A DNA stretch of 64,000 nt. Origin: JAVVUJ01 sp964582545. GTDB taxonomy: Bacteria; Bacillota; Clostridia; Peptostreptococcales; Anaerovoracaceae. The notes beneath the pieces are model-generated. The model saw nothing but the letters and a program-made list of their open reading frames with translations, did no database searches and was not told the DNA's origin. The stretch lies in assembly GCA_964582545.1 (NCBI GenBank), contig CAZOSB010000004.1, forward strand, positions 48,775 through 112,774, given 5' to 3'. Shown one piece after another: positions 8,931-17,259 of this stretch (the stretch's first letter is position 1; every line of letters starts with the position of its first letter). The translations under genes were made by a program, and so were the position numbers.

Positions 8931-9666
8931 ACCACTCTTCTTAATCGTTGAGGATGATAAAGCTGTTCGCAATTTAATTGCTACCACCTTGGAAATTCAT
9001 GGGTATCAATATCGAACGGCAAAAACTGGCACGGAAGCCATATCTGAGATGGTTTCATTTCAGCCGGATTTAATGATCTTGGATTTAGGTTTGCCCGATA
9101 TGAACGGTTCTGACATAATCCGTAAAGTTCGGACTTGGTCAACCTTACCGATTATAGTAGTAAGTGCCAGAAGTGACTCAAATGATAAAATTGCCGCTTT
9201 GGATGCCGGTGCAGATGACTACTTGACGAAACCATTCAGCGTGGATGAGCTACTGGCAAGAATAAGGGTTGCTTTGAGGCACTTAGAACGACAGGAGGAT
9301 GGAACACAAACCGCTTCATTATTTATCAATGGAAAATTAAAAATCGATTATTCGTCAGGTTGTGTTTTCGTAAATGAAAAAGAGATACACTTAACTCCAA
9401 TTGAGTATCGCTTGCTTTGTCTTCTTGCACAGAATATCGGAAAAGTTCTCACACGAAATTACATTATTGAAAAAATTTGGGGCAATGCCCTCCCCATGGA
9501 AATAGCATCCCTTCGAGTATTTATGACAACTTTACGAAAAAAAATCGAACCTTTGCCATCTAATCCGATTTACATTCAAACCCATATCGGTATCGGCTAT
9601 CGAATGCTGCAACAGTCTACCCAGGAAGAGGAGTGTCAAGATCAGAATGAAATTCACGAAACTTAA
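8923..9666 (+). CDS. OmpR/KdpE-family response regulator, 247 residues
   Basis: Receiver domain in residues 1-120 with acidic pocket Asp11/Asp12, phospho-acceptor Asp54 (ILDLGLPD) and the Thr/Lys switch residues (LTKPF near 105). A winged-helix DNA-binding domain covers about 145-240 with an HLTPIEYRLL strand-turn typical of OmpR/PhoB. The start is TTG at 8923, supported by GGAGGTG ending 7 bases upstream. It forms an operon with the kinase and with yqeC. Proteins of this class bind 11-bp direct repeats, which are present upstream of the MFS and FMN enzyme genes; regulation of those promoters is inferred. Confidence 0.88.
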   Translation: MNKPLFLIVEDDKAVRNLIATTLEIHGYQYRTAKTGTEAISEMVSFQPDLMILDLGLPDMNGSDIIRKVRTWSTLPIIVVSARSDSNDKIAALDAGADDYLTKPFSVDELLARIRVALRHLERQEDGTQTASLFINGKLKIDYSSGCVFVNEKEIHLTPIEYRLLCLLAQNIGKVLTRNYIIEKIWGNALPMEIASLRVFMTTLRKKIEPLPSNPIYIQTHIGIGYRMLQQSTQEEECQDQNEIHET

Positions 9667-10396
9667 AGATGCATTTTCTTTACCATTGGGGGGGAAATGT
9701 ATTTCCATTCTTGGTGCTGGCGGAAAAACTTCACTGATGTTTCAGTTGGCTCATGAGCTTAGCGAAACAGGATTAAGGTGTGTGGTTACAACCACCACAC
9801 GTATTTATCAGCCTACGTCAGAGCAGGCTATCACCATTGCCGATGACAATCCCGATGCCAAAAAAGCCCTTACCCTTGCTTTAAAGGAAAATTTTCCTGT
9901 GGCCATCGGCTCTCTTGAAGATTCTACCGGCAAACTCTGCTTGCCGTCCAAAGATTTACTGCTTTCTGCTTGGAATCAGGCTGATTGGATTCTTGTTGAA
10001 GCAGACGGTTCACGTCATTTGCCTATGAAGGTTCCCGCTTCTCACGAGCCTAGAATCTATGAACCCTCGGATGTGGTTATAGCCTTAGCAGGTTTAAGCG
10101 CCTTAGGAAAACCCCTTTGCCAAGTCTGTCAGCGTGCAAATTTAGCGGCTGCAATTTTAGGAATCCCCCTTGACACTCTCGTTACCCCATGGATATTGGC
10201 TAGAACATTAACGTCAGAACATGGTCAATTTAAAGATGTAAAGAACCCTTCACGCTTTTTAATATTTCTCAATCAAGCTGATGATAAAACCCTTTGTGAT
10301 CTTGCAGAAGAAACCGCTTTCCATATCAAATCCTTTCTTCCAGGGTGCCCGGTAGTGGCAGGTTCCTTACGAAATGGTCATATTTTTACCTGCTGA
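9647..10396 (+). CDS. yqeC: Selenium-dependent molybdenum hydroxylase accessory protein YqeC, 249 residues
   Basis: A P-loop protein found with selenium-dependent Mo hydroxylases; it is thought to help mature the Se-containing Mo cofactor, but its reaction is not known to me. The P-loop GAGGKTS occupies residues 23-29, TTTTRIYQP follows near 50, and the conserved EADGSRHLP lies near 125. The gene overlaps the response regulator by 20 bases in another frame, so it belongs to the same transcript. Its stop is 4 bases from the stop of the convergent molybdopterin-binding gene, leaving no room for a terminator. No selD is visible in the window. Confidence 0.88.
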   Translation: MKFTKLKDAFSLPLGGKCISILGAGGKTSLMFQLAHELSETGLRCVVTTTTRIYQPTSEQAITIADDNPDAKKALTLALKENFPVAIGSLEDSTGKLCLPSKDLLLSAWNQADWILVEADGSRHLPMKVPASHEPRIYEPSDVVIALAGLSALGKPLCQVCQRANLAAAILGIPLDTLVTPWILARTLTSEHGQFKDVKNPSRFLIFLNQADDKTLCDLAEETAFHIKSFLPGCPVVAGSLRNGHIFTC

Positions 10397-10400
10397 TCTT

Positions 10401-11417
10401 CTATTTTCCAAATTCGCAATTTGGATAACTGCATTCAGTACAATTCTGGCAGAGACCACCATGGGCAAACTTTTTAATATCTGTTCTCGTTACCCTTTCG
10501 CCTGCAAGAATTCTAGGAACGATCAGGTCAAATATGCTGACCCTGCTATACATAACACATCCGGGCAACCCCAGTATAGGTGTTTCCCCTATGTAAGCCA
10601 ACATAAACATAGCACCGGGTAACACTGGTGCACCGTATGTAACAATGTTTCCTCCCGCCGTTCTGATTCCCGTAGGTGTCTTATCGTCCGGGTCTACAGA
10701 CATGCCGCCGGTGACACAAATCATATCAACCCCATCCTCTACCAACTTTTTAATATAATCTGCAATCATATGCTCATCATCATCGGCAACTAGTTGTGTT
10801 ACAACGGTGCAACCCAAATCACTGAACTTCTTTTGCAGAATCGGTCCAAAGGAATCTTTAATTTTTCCGGTATAGATCTCACTTCCGGTTGTTACCATGC
10901 CAACTTTAAAGGATTTTAATGGAACAATCTCAACCATAGGTCGATTTTGCAGAAGCCGCTCCGCTCCCTCTACAAGATTTTGACTTACAAATAAGGGTAT
11001 GACTCTAGTTGCTGCAACCTTTTTCCCTGGCTTTACGATTTGATTTTCATGGATGGAAGCAAACATAATTTCATCCTGATCTATCAATTGATTTAGCATG
11101 GCAGTATTTATCTTCAACAATCCATCCTCATCCGCAATTAGTTCTATTTTACCTTCCCTGGGAGCCGTAAGGCGGATTCCTTTCCCTGCCGCCGCCTCTG
11201 CAATCCGAGTTGCGGCTTCGTCCTCATGGATATCAGTTTCTTCTTTATCCACCACATAAATATTCCTTTTACCCATGCTGAGCAAAACATCCACATCATC
11301 TTTTGTTATAATATGTCCTTTTTTAAAACGGCTACCCTTAAACACTCCGGGAATAATCTGAGTCATATCATGTACTAAAACTTTACCGATTGCCTCATCT
11401 ACTGAAACTTCTTTCAT
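10401..11417 (-). CDS. MoeA/CinA-fold molybdopterin-binding protein with C-terminal Cys cluster, 338 residues
   Basis: Probable Mo-cofactor handling protein. Residues about 165-300 form a molybdopterin-binding (MoCF) domain, with GMVTTGSEIYTGKIKD and VTGGMSVDPDDKTP as the cofactor-binding loops. The N-terminal part resembles the MoeA-like extension seen in Mo hydroxylase clusters. The tail carries Cys323, Cys326, Cys329 and Cys334, a C-x2-C-x2-C-x4-C pattern that could bind zinc or Fe-S. It lies upstream-adjacent to yqeC (convergent) and 48 bases downstream of xdhC, probably at the 3' end of the xdhC transcript. True MoeA (about 400 residues) has two further domains not seen here. Confidence 0.8.
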   Translation of the reverse strand: MKEVSVDEAIGKVLVHDMTQIIPGVFKGSRFKKGHIITKDDVDVLLSMGKRNIYVVDKEETDIHEDEAATRIAEAAAGKGIRLTAPREGKIELIADEDGLLKINTAMLNQLIDQDEIMFASIHENQIVKPGKKVAATRVIPLFVSQNLVEGAERLLQNRPMVEIVPLKSFKVGMVTTGSEIYTGKIKDSFGPILQKKFSDLGCTVVTQLVADDDEHMIADYIKKLVEDGVDMICVTGGMSVDPDDKTPTGIRTAGGNIVTYGAPVLPGAMFMLAYIGETPILGLPGCVMYSRVSIFDLIVPRILAGERVTRTDIKKFAHGGLCQNCTECSYPNCEFGK

Positions 11418-11465
11418 AGTATGCTCCTTTCACCTGCTTCTTTCAACTTAATATTATATTTTGCC

Positions 11466-12287
11466 TTATCTTTCTCCATGACCTGCACGAACCTTTATCA
11501 TTTCTCCGGCTATACTTATGGCTATCTCTTCAGGAGTTTCTGCAAAGATATTCATCCCAATAGGGGAGTATACTTTCGCCAGTTCCTCTTGACTAAATCC
11601 ATCCTCCTGAAGCATCCGATATACCTCGGTCACCTTTTTCTTGCTTCCAATCATCCCTACATAAGCAGCGGGGCTTTTCAGTGCTTGTTTCAAGACATGG
11701 TAGTCACCGCTGTGTCCTCTTGTTAAAATAACAACATAACTGTTCTGATCGGTTTTAATCGTCTGGTAAGCATTGGAAAATTTGTCAATCGCCACAACCT
11801 CATCTGCCTGCGGAAAATTTTCAATATTTGCGAATTCCGGTCGGTCATCGATCACTTTGGTGGCAAAGTCTACATACCGCAGGATTGGCTCAAGGGCCTG
11901 TCCAACATGACCTGCTCCAAAAATATAAGCTGTAGCCTTCTCACCAAATTCATCCATAAAGTTTTTGGGATCGGAGGCATCCACAAATTCGACACTGATA
12001 TCCGCATCTCCTCCACATCTCATATCAATTCCATCTTGTTCCTCAGGTTTTAACTTGAAATGATAAAGCTTACACTCTCTGGTTTTAAAAGCACTGGGTA
12101 AAATCTTCTCCACTTCAGCTTCTAGCTTGCCACCGCCTACAGTACCATATCGCTCTCCATTCTGCCTCATAATCAACCAGGCACCTTTTTTCCGCGGTGT
12201 GGATCCTTTGGTATCAACAACCTTTGCAATGACAAAACTTTCTCCATTTTTGATAAGATTTCTTCCCATTTCAATTGTCTTATTCAT
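11466..12287 (-). CDS. xdhC: XdhC/CoxI family Mo hydroxylase maturation protein, 273 residues
   Basis: XdhC-type proteins bind Mo cofactor and deliver its sulfurated (or here perhaps selenated) form to the hydroxylase. An N-terminal XdhC/CoxI domain begins with SFVIAKVVDTKGSTPRKKGA, then a C-terminal Rossmann fold with AYIFGAGHVGQALEP near residue 140. The motifs TRGHSGDY and YVGMIGSKKK are family-typical. Its stop lies 48 bases before the molybdopterin-binding gene, and the start is adjacent to the modC stop (no spacer), suggesting one transcript modABC-xdhC. Confidence 0.9.
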   Translation of the reverse strand: MNKTIEMGRNLIKNGESFVIAKVVDTKGSTPRKKGAWLIMRQNGERYGTVGGGKLEAEVEKILPSAFKTRECKLYHFKLKPEEQDGIDMRCGGDADISVEFVDASDPKNFMDEFGEKATAYIFGAGHVGQALEPILRYVDFATKVIDDRPEFANIENFPQADEVVAIDKFSNAYQTIKTDQNSYVVILTRGHSGDYHVLKQALKSPAAYVGMIGSKKKVTEVYRMLQEDGFSQEELAKVYSPIGMNIFAETPEEIAISIAGEMIKVRAGHGER

Positions 12288-12962
12288 TTAACAAACCTCC
12301 TGAACTTCATTTATGATTCTTCCGTTTTTAATGGTGATACATTGGTCCCCAAATAAGTTACTTTCTAATTTGTCATGGGTAATCAAAATTGTAGGCACTT
12401 TGAATTTTTCCTTTAACAAAAAGAATTCTTCATATACAATTTTCTTTGTTTCAACGTCCAGAGCTGAAAAGGGCTCATCTAGCAACAATAACTTAGGTTG
12501 TGTTACGATAGCTCGAGATAAAGCCACCCTCTGCTTTTCTCCACCGGAGATGTTGACGGGATATTTTTTTGCAAGATGCTCTATTCCAAAAGTTTTCAAT
12601 ATGTAATTACAATAATCAAGAATTTCTTGCTTACGTTGATTGTTTTTATATTCGGGTTTATTTTTCACCCCATATGTAATATTATCGTAAACCGTCATGT
12701 TTGGAAACAAAGCATAATTTTGAAAGAAATAACCGACATTTCGATTTTTAGTATCCATATCAATCTTTAAGTTACTGTCAAAAAAAATAATATCATTGAG
12801 AAGGATTTGTCCCATATCAGGTTTTTTTAATCCTGCAATGCAGTTCAGAATCGTAGTTTTACCTGATCCTGATTCACCTTCAATGACAAGAACACCTTTT
12901 TCAAATTCACATTCTATGTCAATATCAAAATAATCCATTTTTTTCTTAATTTTAAAATACAT
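12288..12962 (-). CDS. modC: Molybdate ABC transporter ATP-binding protein, short form, 224 residues
   Basis: ATPase of the molybdate importer. Walker A GESGSGKTT at residues 29-37, signature NISGGEKQRVALSRA near 135, Walker B LLLLDEPFSALD near 160 and the H-loop ITHDK near 195 are all intact. Classical ModC proteins are about 350 residues with a C-terminal TOBE (molybdate-sensing) domain; that is absent here, so substrate feedback must come from elsewhere or not exist. It directly follows modB and modA in the same direction. Confidence 0.88.
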   Translation of the reverse strand: MYFKIKKKMDYFDIDIECEFEKGVLVIEGESGSGKTTILNCIAGLKKPDMGQILLNDIIFFDSNLKIDMDTKNRNVGYFFQNYALFPNMTVYDNITYGVKNKPEYKNNQRKQEILDYCNYILKTFGIEHLAKKYPVNISGGEKQRVALSRAIVTQPKLLLLDEPFSALDVETKKIVYEEFFLLKEKFKVPTILITHDKLESNLFGDQCITIKNGRIINEVQEVC

Positions 12963-12983
12963 ATTTTCAATTCCTCAATCCGG

Positions 12984-13679
12984 CTAACCCATGTAATGTT
13001 TCTTTTTTAGCCACAAATTTAAACCAAAAATTAGGATGAAGCTAAACAATGTCATAATTAATACTAAGGAATTTGCCAGTTCAATCTTACCTGATTCAAC
13101 GGCATAATAAATTGCAGTTGGAATGGTCTGAGTCTTCCCCGGAATGTTGCCGGCAATCATGAGGGTGGCACCAAATTCTCCCATAGCTCGAGCAAACGCC
13201 AACACTGTACCACTGATAATCCCCGGCCATGAAAGTGGAATTACAATTGTAAAAAAAACTTTCAACTCGCTACTGCCCAAGGTTCTTCCTGCTTGCTCAT
13301 ATATGGGATCCAGATTGATAAATGCAGCCTTTACATTCTGATACATCAGAGGAAGGGATACAATACAGGCTGCTACCGCTGCTCCCATCCAAGTAAATAC
13401 AATCTGAAAATCGAAGTAATCTATAAAAAAGGAACCGATTAGACCTCTCTTCCCGAGAGCAATCAAAAGAAAATACCCAGTTACAGATGGAGGTAATATC
13501 ATTGGCAATATTAGTAACGTTTCCAAAAAACTCTTTCCCCGAATATGTTTTTTATTGATGATGTAAGCGAAAAAAATTCCCAGGGTAAAGGAAAAAATTG
13601 TTGCAATAAGTGCAATTTTAAGGGAAAGAATAATGGGTGACCACATATAATATGTCTCCTTTATAACGGTTTTTATCAT
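12984..13679 (-). CDS. modB: Molybdate ABC transporter permease, 231 residues
   Basis: Inner-membrane permease with five to six hydrophobic segments. The cytoplasmic EAA loop, EQAGRTLGSSELKVFF, which docks on the ATPase, lies near residues 145-160, and GEFGATLMIAGNIPGKTQTIP is the C-terminal ModB/CysT signature. It lies between modA and modC with gaps of 32 and 21 bases. The length is normal for ModB. Confidence 0.92.
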   Translation of the reverse strand: MIKTVIKETYYMWSPIILSLKIALIATIFSFTLGIFFAYIINKKHIRGKSFLETLLILPMILPPSVTGYFLLIALGKRGLIGSFFIDYFDFQIVFTWMGAAVAACIVSLPLMYQNVKAAFINLDPIYEQAGRTLGSSELKVFFTIVIPLSWPGIISGTVLAFARAMGEFGATLMIAGNIPGKTQTIPTAIYYAVESGKIELANSLVLIMTLFSFILIFGLNLWLKKKHYMG

Positions 13680-13711
13680 AATTTATCTTCGTTATTTAAT
13701 CTGCGTTTTGT

Positions 13712-14518
13712 TCAATATGTATTGTCATTAACAAATGTTTTAAACCCATATTTTTCAAATATTCTGTCGCTGTAATCACTTAATAAAAATTCAAGGAAAT
13801 CCCCTGCAGGCACCTGTTGTCCGGAGCCTCGCATCAGTGCTACTTGATATATAATTGGGCTGTGACTATCTTCAGGCATATCACAGATAATCCTACCGGT
13901 TTTCATGACCATGGCATCCGTTTGATATACCAATCCACAGTCCACATTACCCGTTTCAACGTATTCAAGCACTTGTTTGACGTCCTTTCCAAATACCAAT
14001 TTCTCCTGGATTCTATTCCAGACTCCCTGATTCTCAAGGGACTGCCGGGCATATTTGCCGGAAGGAACATTCTCAGGTGTTCCTATAGAGAGACTTCCAA
14101 CTTCTGACTCTGTTAAGGATTCAAGACCTGTAATGGTTTTAGACTTTTCCTTTGAAGCGATAAGGCTTAAAGTATTTCCAACTAAATCTTTACGACTACT
14201 TGCAACAATGTACCCTGTCTCTTCCAATAGGTCCATATTTTCTTCTGATGCAGATATATACAAATCGCAGGGAGCCTCTTGCTGAATTTGCTTTTGCAGC
14301 GTTCCAGATGCCCCAAAATTAAACAATATACGGATGTTGTGATTTTTATTATATTCCCATTGAATTTCTGTCAGTGCTTCTGTTAAGCTTGTTGCCGCAA
14401 ACACAGTAATCTCTGTGACCTTACCTTGTGATTTCTCATCTAAATTACCAGTGCAGCCTTCAAATGTAATCGTTATAAATAATAACAACACCGCTATGAA
14501 AATCTTGCTTTTTGCCAT
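13712..14518 (-). CDS. modA: Molybdate-binding lipoprotein, 268 residues
   Basis: Extracytoplasmic binding protein that captures molybdate or tungstate. A signal peptide of about 21 residues ends in a lipobox (FEGC) with the lipidated Cys22. The mature part starts the ModA fold with ITVFAATSLTEALTEIQ, and the oxyanion-binding FNFGASGTLQKQIQQ near residue 70 and YQTDA near 205 are family motifs. It is the first gene of modABC-xdhC. The upstream 14519-14735 stretch holds the crp terminator and the modABC promoter region; I see no convincing ModE-type operator. Confidence 0.92.
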   Translation of the reverse strand: MAKSKIFIAVLLLFITITFEGCTGNLDEKSQGKVTEITVFAATSLTEALTEIQWEYNKNHNIRILFNFGASGTLQKQIQQEAPCDLYISASEENMDLLEETGYIVASSRKDLVGNTLSLIASKEKSKTITGLESLTESEVGSLSIGTPENVPSGKYARQSLENQGVWNRIQEKLVFGKDVKQVLEYVETGNVDCGLVYQTDAMVMKTGRIICDMPEDSHSPIIYQVALMRGSGQQVPAGDFLEFLLSDYSDRIFEKYGFKTFVNDNTY

Positions 14519-14630
14519 TTTCTTTGACCAAACCTTCTATCTAAATTGCTAATAAGAAATTTTTATATTATTAATTGTACCATTTAGTCTTTCAAATTTA
14601 TTATCTAAGAATATGATAACATAAGAAATA

Positions 14631-14660
14631 AAAAAAATATGTTGTCATAACAACATATTT
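14631..14660 (-). terminator. Intrinsic terminator of the Crp/Fnr gene
   Basis: Perfect 11-bp inverted repeat AAATATGTTGT / ACAACATATTT (14635-14645 and 14650-14660) with a 4-base loop. Read on the minus strand it ends in a run of U residues. Confidence 0.75.
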
Positions 14661-14735
14661 ATATAAGATTTCCGGTATTATCCAAACTTCATAAAATCAT
14701 TGGCTTTACTTTAAATTCTTTTGGTTTTATCCATA

Positions 14736-15404
14736 TTATTTATCGCTATGAATTGTAAACACGTCCTTGCGAAAGGAAATCAAGCCCTCCTGTTGCATCC
14801 GGCTAAGCTCGTGTGATAGGGCACTGCGATTCACGCATAGATAATCTGCCAGTTGCTCCCGATTAAGCCCCAGTTTAAATGTGTTGTTTCCCGCTTTTTT
14901 CATTCTCAGATATAAATGTACTAAAATTTTATTTCTTAAAGACTTCTGTGATAGTGCTTCTATCTTATATAGTTTTTTAACATTGTCATTTGCGATTAAG
15001 TTTACGATATTTCTGATAGCTTTCATACGATATTCAACGGGAATGGGCATCGCACTCCATATTTTCTCATAATTGAAAAAGACTACAGAAGAATCCTCTA
15101 AACAGGCGATAGTTATAGGACTTATTTGAGAGGGAGTTCCGGCAATCTCCATACCAAAGGTTCTGTATTTTCCAATGATCTCCAATAGATGTAACTTGCC
15201 CGTGTACTCAAGTTTTGCTTTCACTAATTTTCCACTGCAAACAATGCCGATAAAATTTAGCTTTTCCCCTTCGTTGATTACCGTTTGATTTTTGGAATAC
15301 ATCTTACACTCAGGCTCAATATTAGAGCAAAACTCCTTGCATTCTAAATTTGTAAATCCCTCAAATAGTTTTGATTCCATAATTTGCGGCAAGTTGTAAT
15401 TCAT
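14736..15404 (-). CDS. Crp/Fnr-family transcription regulator, 222 residues
   Basis: A cyclic-nucleotide-binding-like beta-roll covers residues about 12-130, a long dimer helix follows, and a winged-helix DNA-binding domain lies at about 170-220 (LNREQLADYLCVNRSALSHELSRMQQEG). Three Cys residues near the N-terminus (22, 26, 33) recall the Fe-S cysteines of FNR, although the spacing differs. I start at the ATG at 15404 (AGGAG just upstream); the open frame continues upstream into the tRNA leader but has no site. It lies between tRNA-Ala and modABC, so control of the molybdate or hydroxylase genes by redox state or another signal is plausible but unproven. Confidence 0.82.
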   Translation of the reverse strand: MNYNLPQIMESKLFEGFTNLECKEFCSNIEPECKMYSKNQTVINEGEKLNFIGIVCSGKLVKAKLEYTGKLHLLEIIGKYRTFGMEIAGTPSQISPITIACLEDSSVVFFNYEKIWSAMPIPVEYRMKAIRNIVNLIANDNVKKLYKIEALSQKSLRNKILVHLYLRMKKAGNNTFKLGLNREQLADYLCVNRSALSHELSRMQQEGLISFRKDVFTIHSDK

Positions 15405-15513
15405 ACTCCTACTCTTCCTTTTCCTACATGGGGCATCCGGCTCAGTAAATAACGGTATACGCCTAAAAAAATCAAAGCCCATCGAATACAAAATTCAACA
15501 GGCTCTAATATTG

Positions 15514-15589
15514 TGGTGGAGAATAGGGGGATCGAACCCCTGACCTCTTGACTGCCAGTCAAGCGCGCTCCCAGCTGCGCCAATTCCCC
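15514..15589 (-). tRNA. tRNA-Ala (anticodon GGC)
   Basis: A complete cloverleaf of 76 bases with encoded CCA. The anticodon stem CTTGA/TCAAG encloses the loop CTGGCAG, anticodon GGC. The acceptor stem pairs GGGGAAT with ATTCTCC and contains G3-U70, the alanine identity element. The T loop TTCGATC is present. It is 110 bases upstream of the Crp/Fnr gene, with no strong terminator between. Confidence 0.96.
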
Positions 15590-15625
15590 GTAAAAAATAG
15601 TGCGTAAACCAAGCTTACTTAAAGG

Positions 15626-15654
15626 ATTATATCATAGAACATTTCAAATGAAAA
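15626..15654 (-). promoter_or_regulatory. Promoter of tRNA-Ala
   Basis: Minus strand TTTTCA (15649-15654), 17-base spacer, TATAAT (15626-15631), about 37 bases upstream of the tRNA 5' end. The rest of 15590-15852 is AT-rich, and I see no gene in it. Confidence 0.55.
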
Positions 15655-15852
15655 GTATTTTTTATTTGAAAAAATTTATTTGAAAAATTTGTTTATTTAG
15701 ATGGTTCATTTAGATTATATCTACATGTTATTTTTTATTATTTTTAGAAAATAATATATTTTTTTAATCACCCATATAACTTTTAATATTAAGATATATC
15801 TCACGTTTATACAAATTATCAGGATAAGATAAAACTAAACGAATTAATTCCA

Positions 15853-17259
15853 TCAAATTTTTTCGATTTTTTCAAATATCATGCCAACGACTCCCAAAAA
15901 AATCATAGGGCATAAAAATGAGGTTAGGGTGCCTAAGAACCACGACCAATCGCTTGGTACAACGCGGGAGGTCCAAATATAAAACCCAAAAACAAAACCA
16001 ACCAAAGTGGCATAGATTGGTGCATTTCCTTTTATCTTTTTAGAATATACTCCAAAGATAATGCCGCCACAAGGCGCCGCAAAAAATACGCCACAAAACA
16101 TATCAATTTTTAACAAAGATATATCCTCGAGAGAAATGGTAATCAAAGCACAAAAGCACCCAAATAGCACCGTAACCAGTTTACCAAATGCAAGTTGCTC
16201 TTTCTCCAATGGATTTGGTTTTATCTTCTCTTTATAATACTCCAGTGTAAATATGTTCATGATTCCCATCAAATAGTGGTGAATGGCAGAACCGCCCATG
16301 GTAATGATTAAAATGCCAAATATGATTTCCAACCGCGATGAACCATTGTATGGTTCCACCCCTACACTCTGACACAGGTATAAGAGCCCTAGAGAAAAGG
16401 CGCTGGTTAGCGCTATTGGAATCCAAAGGATAACCCCACCTATAAAAAAAGATTTTTTAACATCTGTGTAGTTTTTTAATAAGTTTGCTTTTAGGTAAAA
16501 AGTAGGATCAAAGATTAATTGACCAAAAAATACAAGTATAGAGATGATAAAAAATCTTACCCCCGACGAATAGATAAGATTAAGTACATTTGGATTATAC
16601 CACTCCAAGTTAGGGTTCGTTTGTATTTCCAAAATATTAATTTTTAGTTCTTCAAAATTGACAGATTTAAAAAGAAAAAAATAAAAAATAGAAAATCCTA
16701 GAATAATAATAATTGCCGAAAGGAATTCATTAAAGATGATGCCCTTCATGCCTGTATATATAACGTAAACCACCCCTATAATTACTATCAGAAATGAAAC
16801 CTGCTTATAGGAGCTTCCATACAGTTCCTTTAAAACGAAAGCCACCCCTGACGCTTGTTCAATTAACACGTAAGCTGACACCAAAATCGCAATGACATAA
16901 TACATGTTCTTTACACTTTCAGAGTAGCGCTGCCCCATAAATTCAACATAAGTAAAAGCTCTATTTGATTTTTTAAGTAAGGCTATTAACAGAAAAATAA
17001 AGAATAGAAAAGCAAAACATGCCCCTGTTACATAAGCAATTGCCCCAGAGATTCCATATAGAGTCCACGCTTCTGCTGAACCGATAATGGTTGTCACCCA
17101 CATCCAAGCCGAAAAGATGCTAGTGGTCAAAAGCCATACTGGTATTTCCCTTCCGCAAAAAATATGTGTCTTAATGCTAGTATTTTCTTTGGGTTTGCTT
17201 TTGTAACCCACGATAGAAAGTAAAATAATATGGAATAACAATACTATATAACCAATCAT
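15853..17259 (-). CDS. Sodium:solute symporter family protein (second of a pair), 468 residues
   Basis: SSS/SLC5-type membrane carrier with about 13 hydrophobic segments. The N-terminal FCGREIPVWLLTTSIFSAWM corresponds to the family motif in helix 1-2, and there is an internal TYVEFMGQRYS motif near residue 105. Its start overlaps the stop of the preceding SSS gene by 4 bases (ATGA), so the two are translationally coupled. The two proteins are clearly not close copies. Whether they transport different substrates or form one unit is unknown. It is the last gene of the operon led by the small HTH gene at 18934. Confidence 0.82.
   Translation of the reverse strand: MIGYIVLLFHIILLSIVGYKSKPKENTSIKTHIFCGREIPVWLLTTSIFSAWMWVTTIIGSAEAWTLYGISGAIAYVTGACFAFLFFIFLLIALLKKSNRAFTYVEFMGQRYSESVKNMYYVIAILVSAYVLIEQASGVAFVLKELYGSSYKQVSFLIVIIGVVYVIYTGMKGIIFNEFLSAIIIILGFSIFYFFLFKSVNFEELKINILEIQTNPNLEWYNPNVLNLIYSSGVRFFIISILVFFGQLIFDPTFYLKANLLKNYTDVKKSFFIGGVILWIPIALTSAFSLGLLYLCQSVGVEPYNGSSRLEIIFGILIITMGGSAIHHYLMGIMNIFTLEYYKEKIKPNPLEKEQLAFGKLVTVLFGCFCALITISLEDISLLKIDMFCGVFFAAPCGGIIFGVYSKKIKGNAPIYATLVGFVFGFYIWTSRVVPSDWSWFLGTLTSFLCPMIFLGVVGMIFEKIEKI

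Noticed and set aside
7785..9666. Complete Kdp potassium system
   Set aside because: The sensor lacks the KdpD N-terminal domains and no kdpF, A, B or C genes are present.
14635..14660. Molybdate-responsive operator before modABC
   Set aside because: The palindrome is followed by a U run on the minus strand and fits the terminator of the crp-type gene better; it does not match a ModE box.
15405..15491. N-terminal extension of the Crp/Fnr protein
   Set aside because: The additional 29 codons have no ribosome site and do not resemble the family.
15514..15589. tRNA-Ala as attachment site of an integrated element
   Set aside because: I found no second copy of the tRNA 3' end in the neighbouring sequence.
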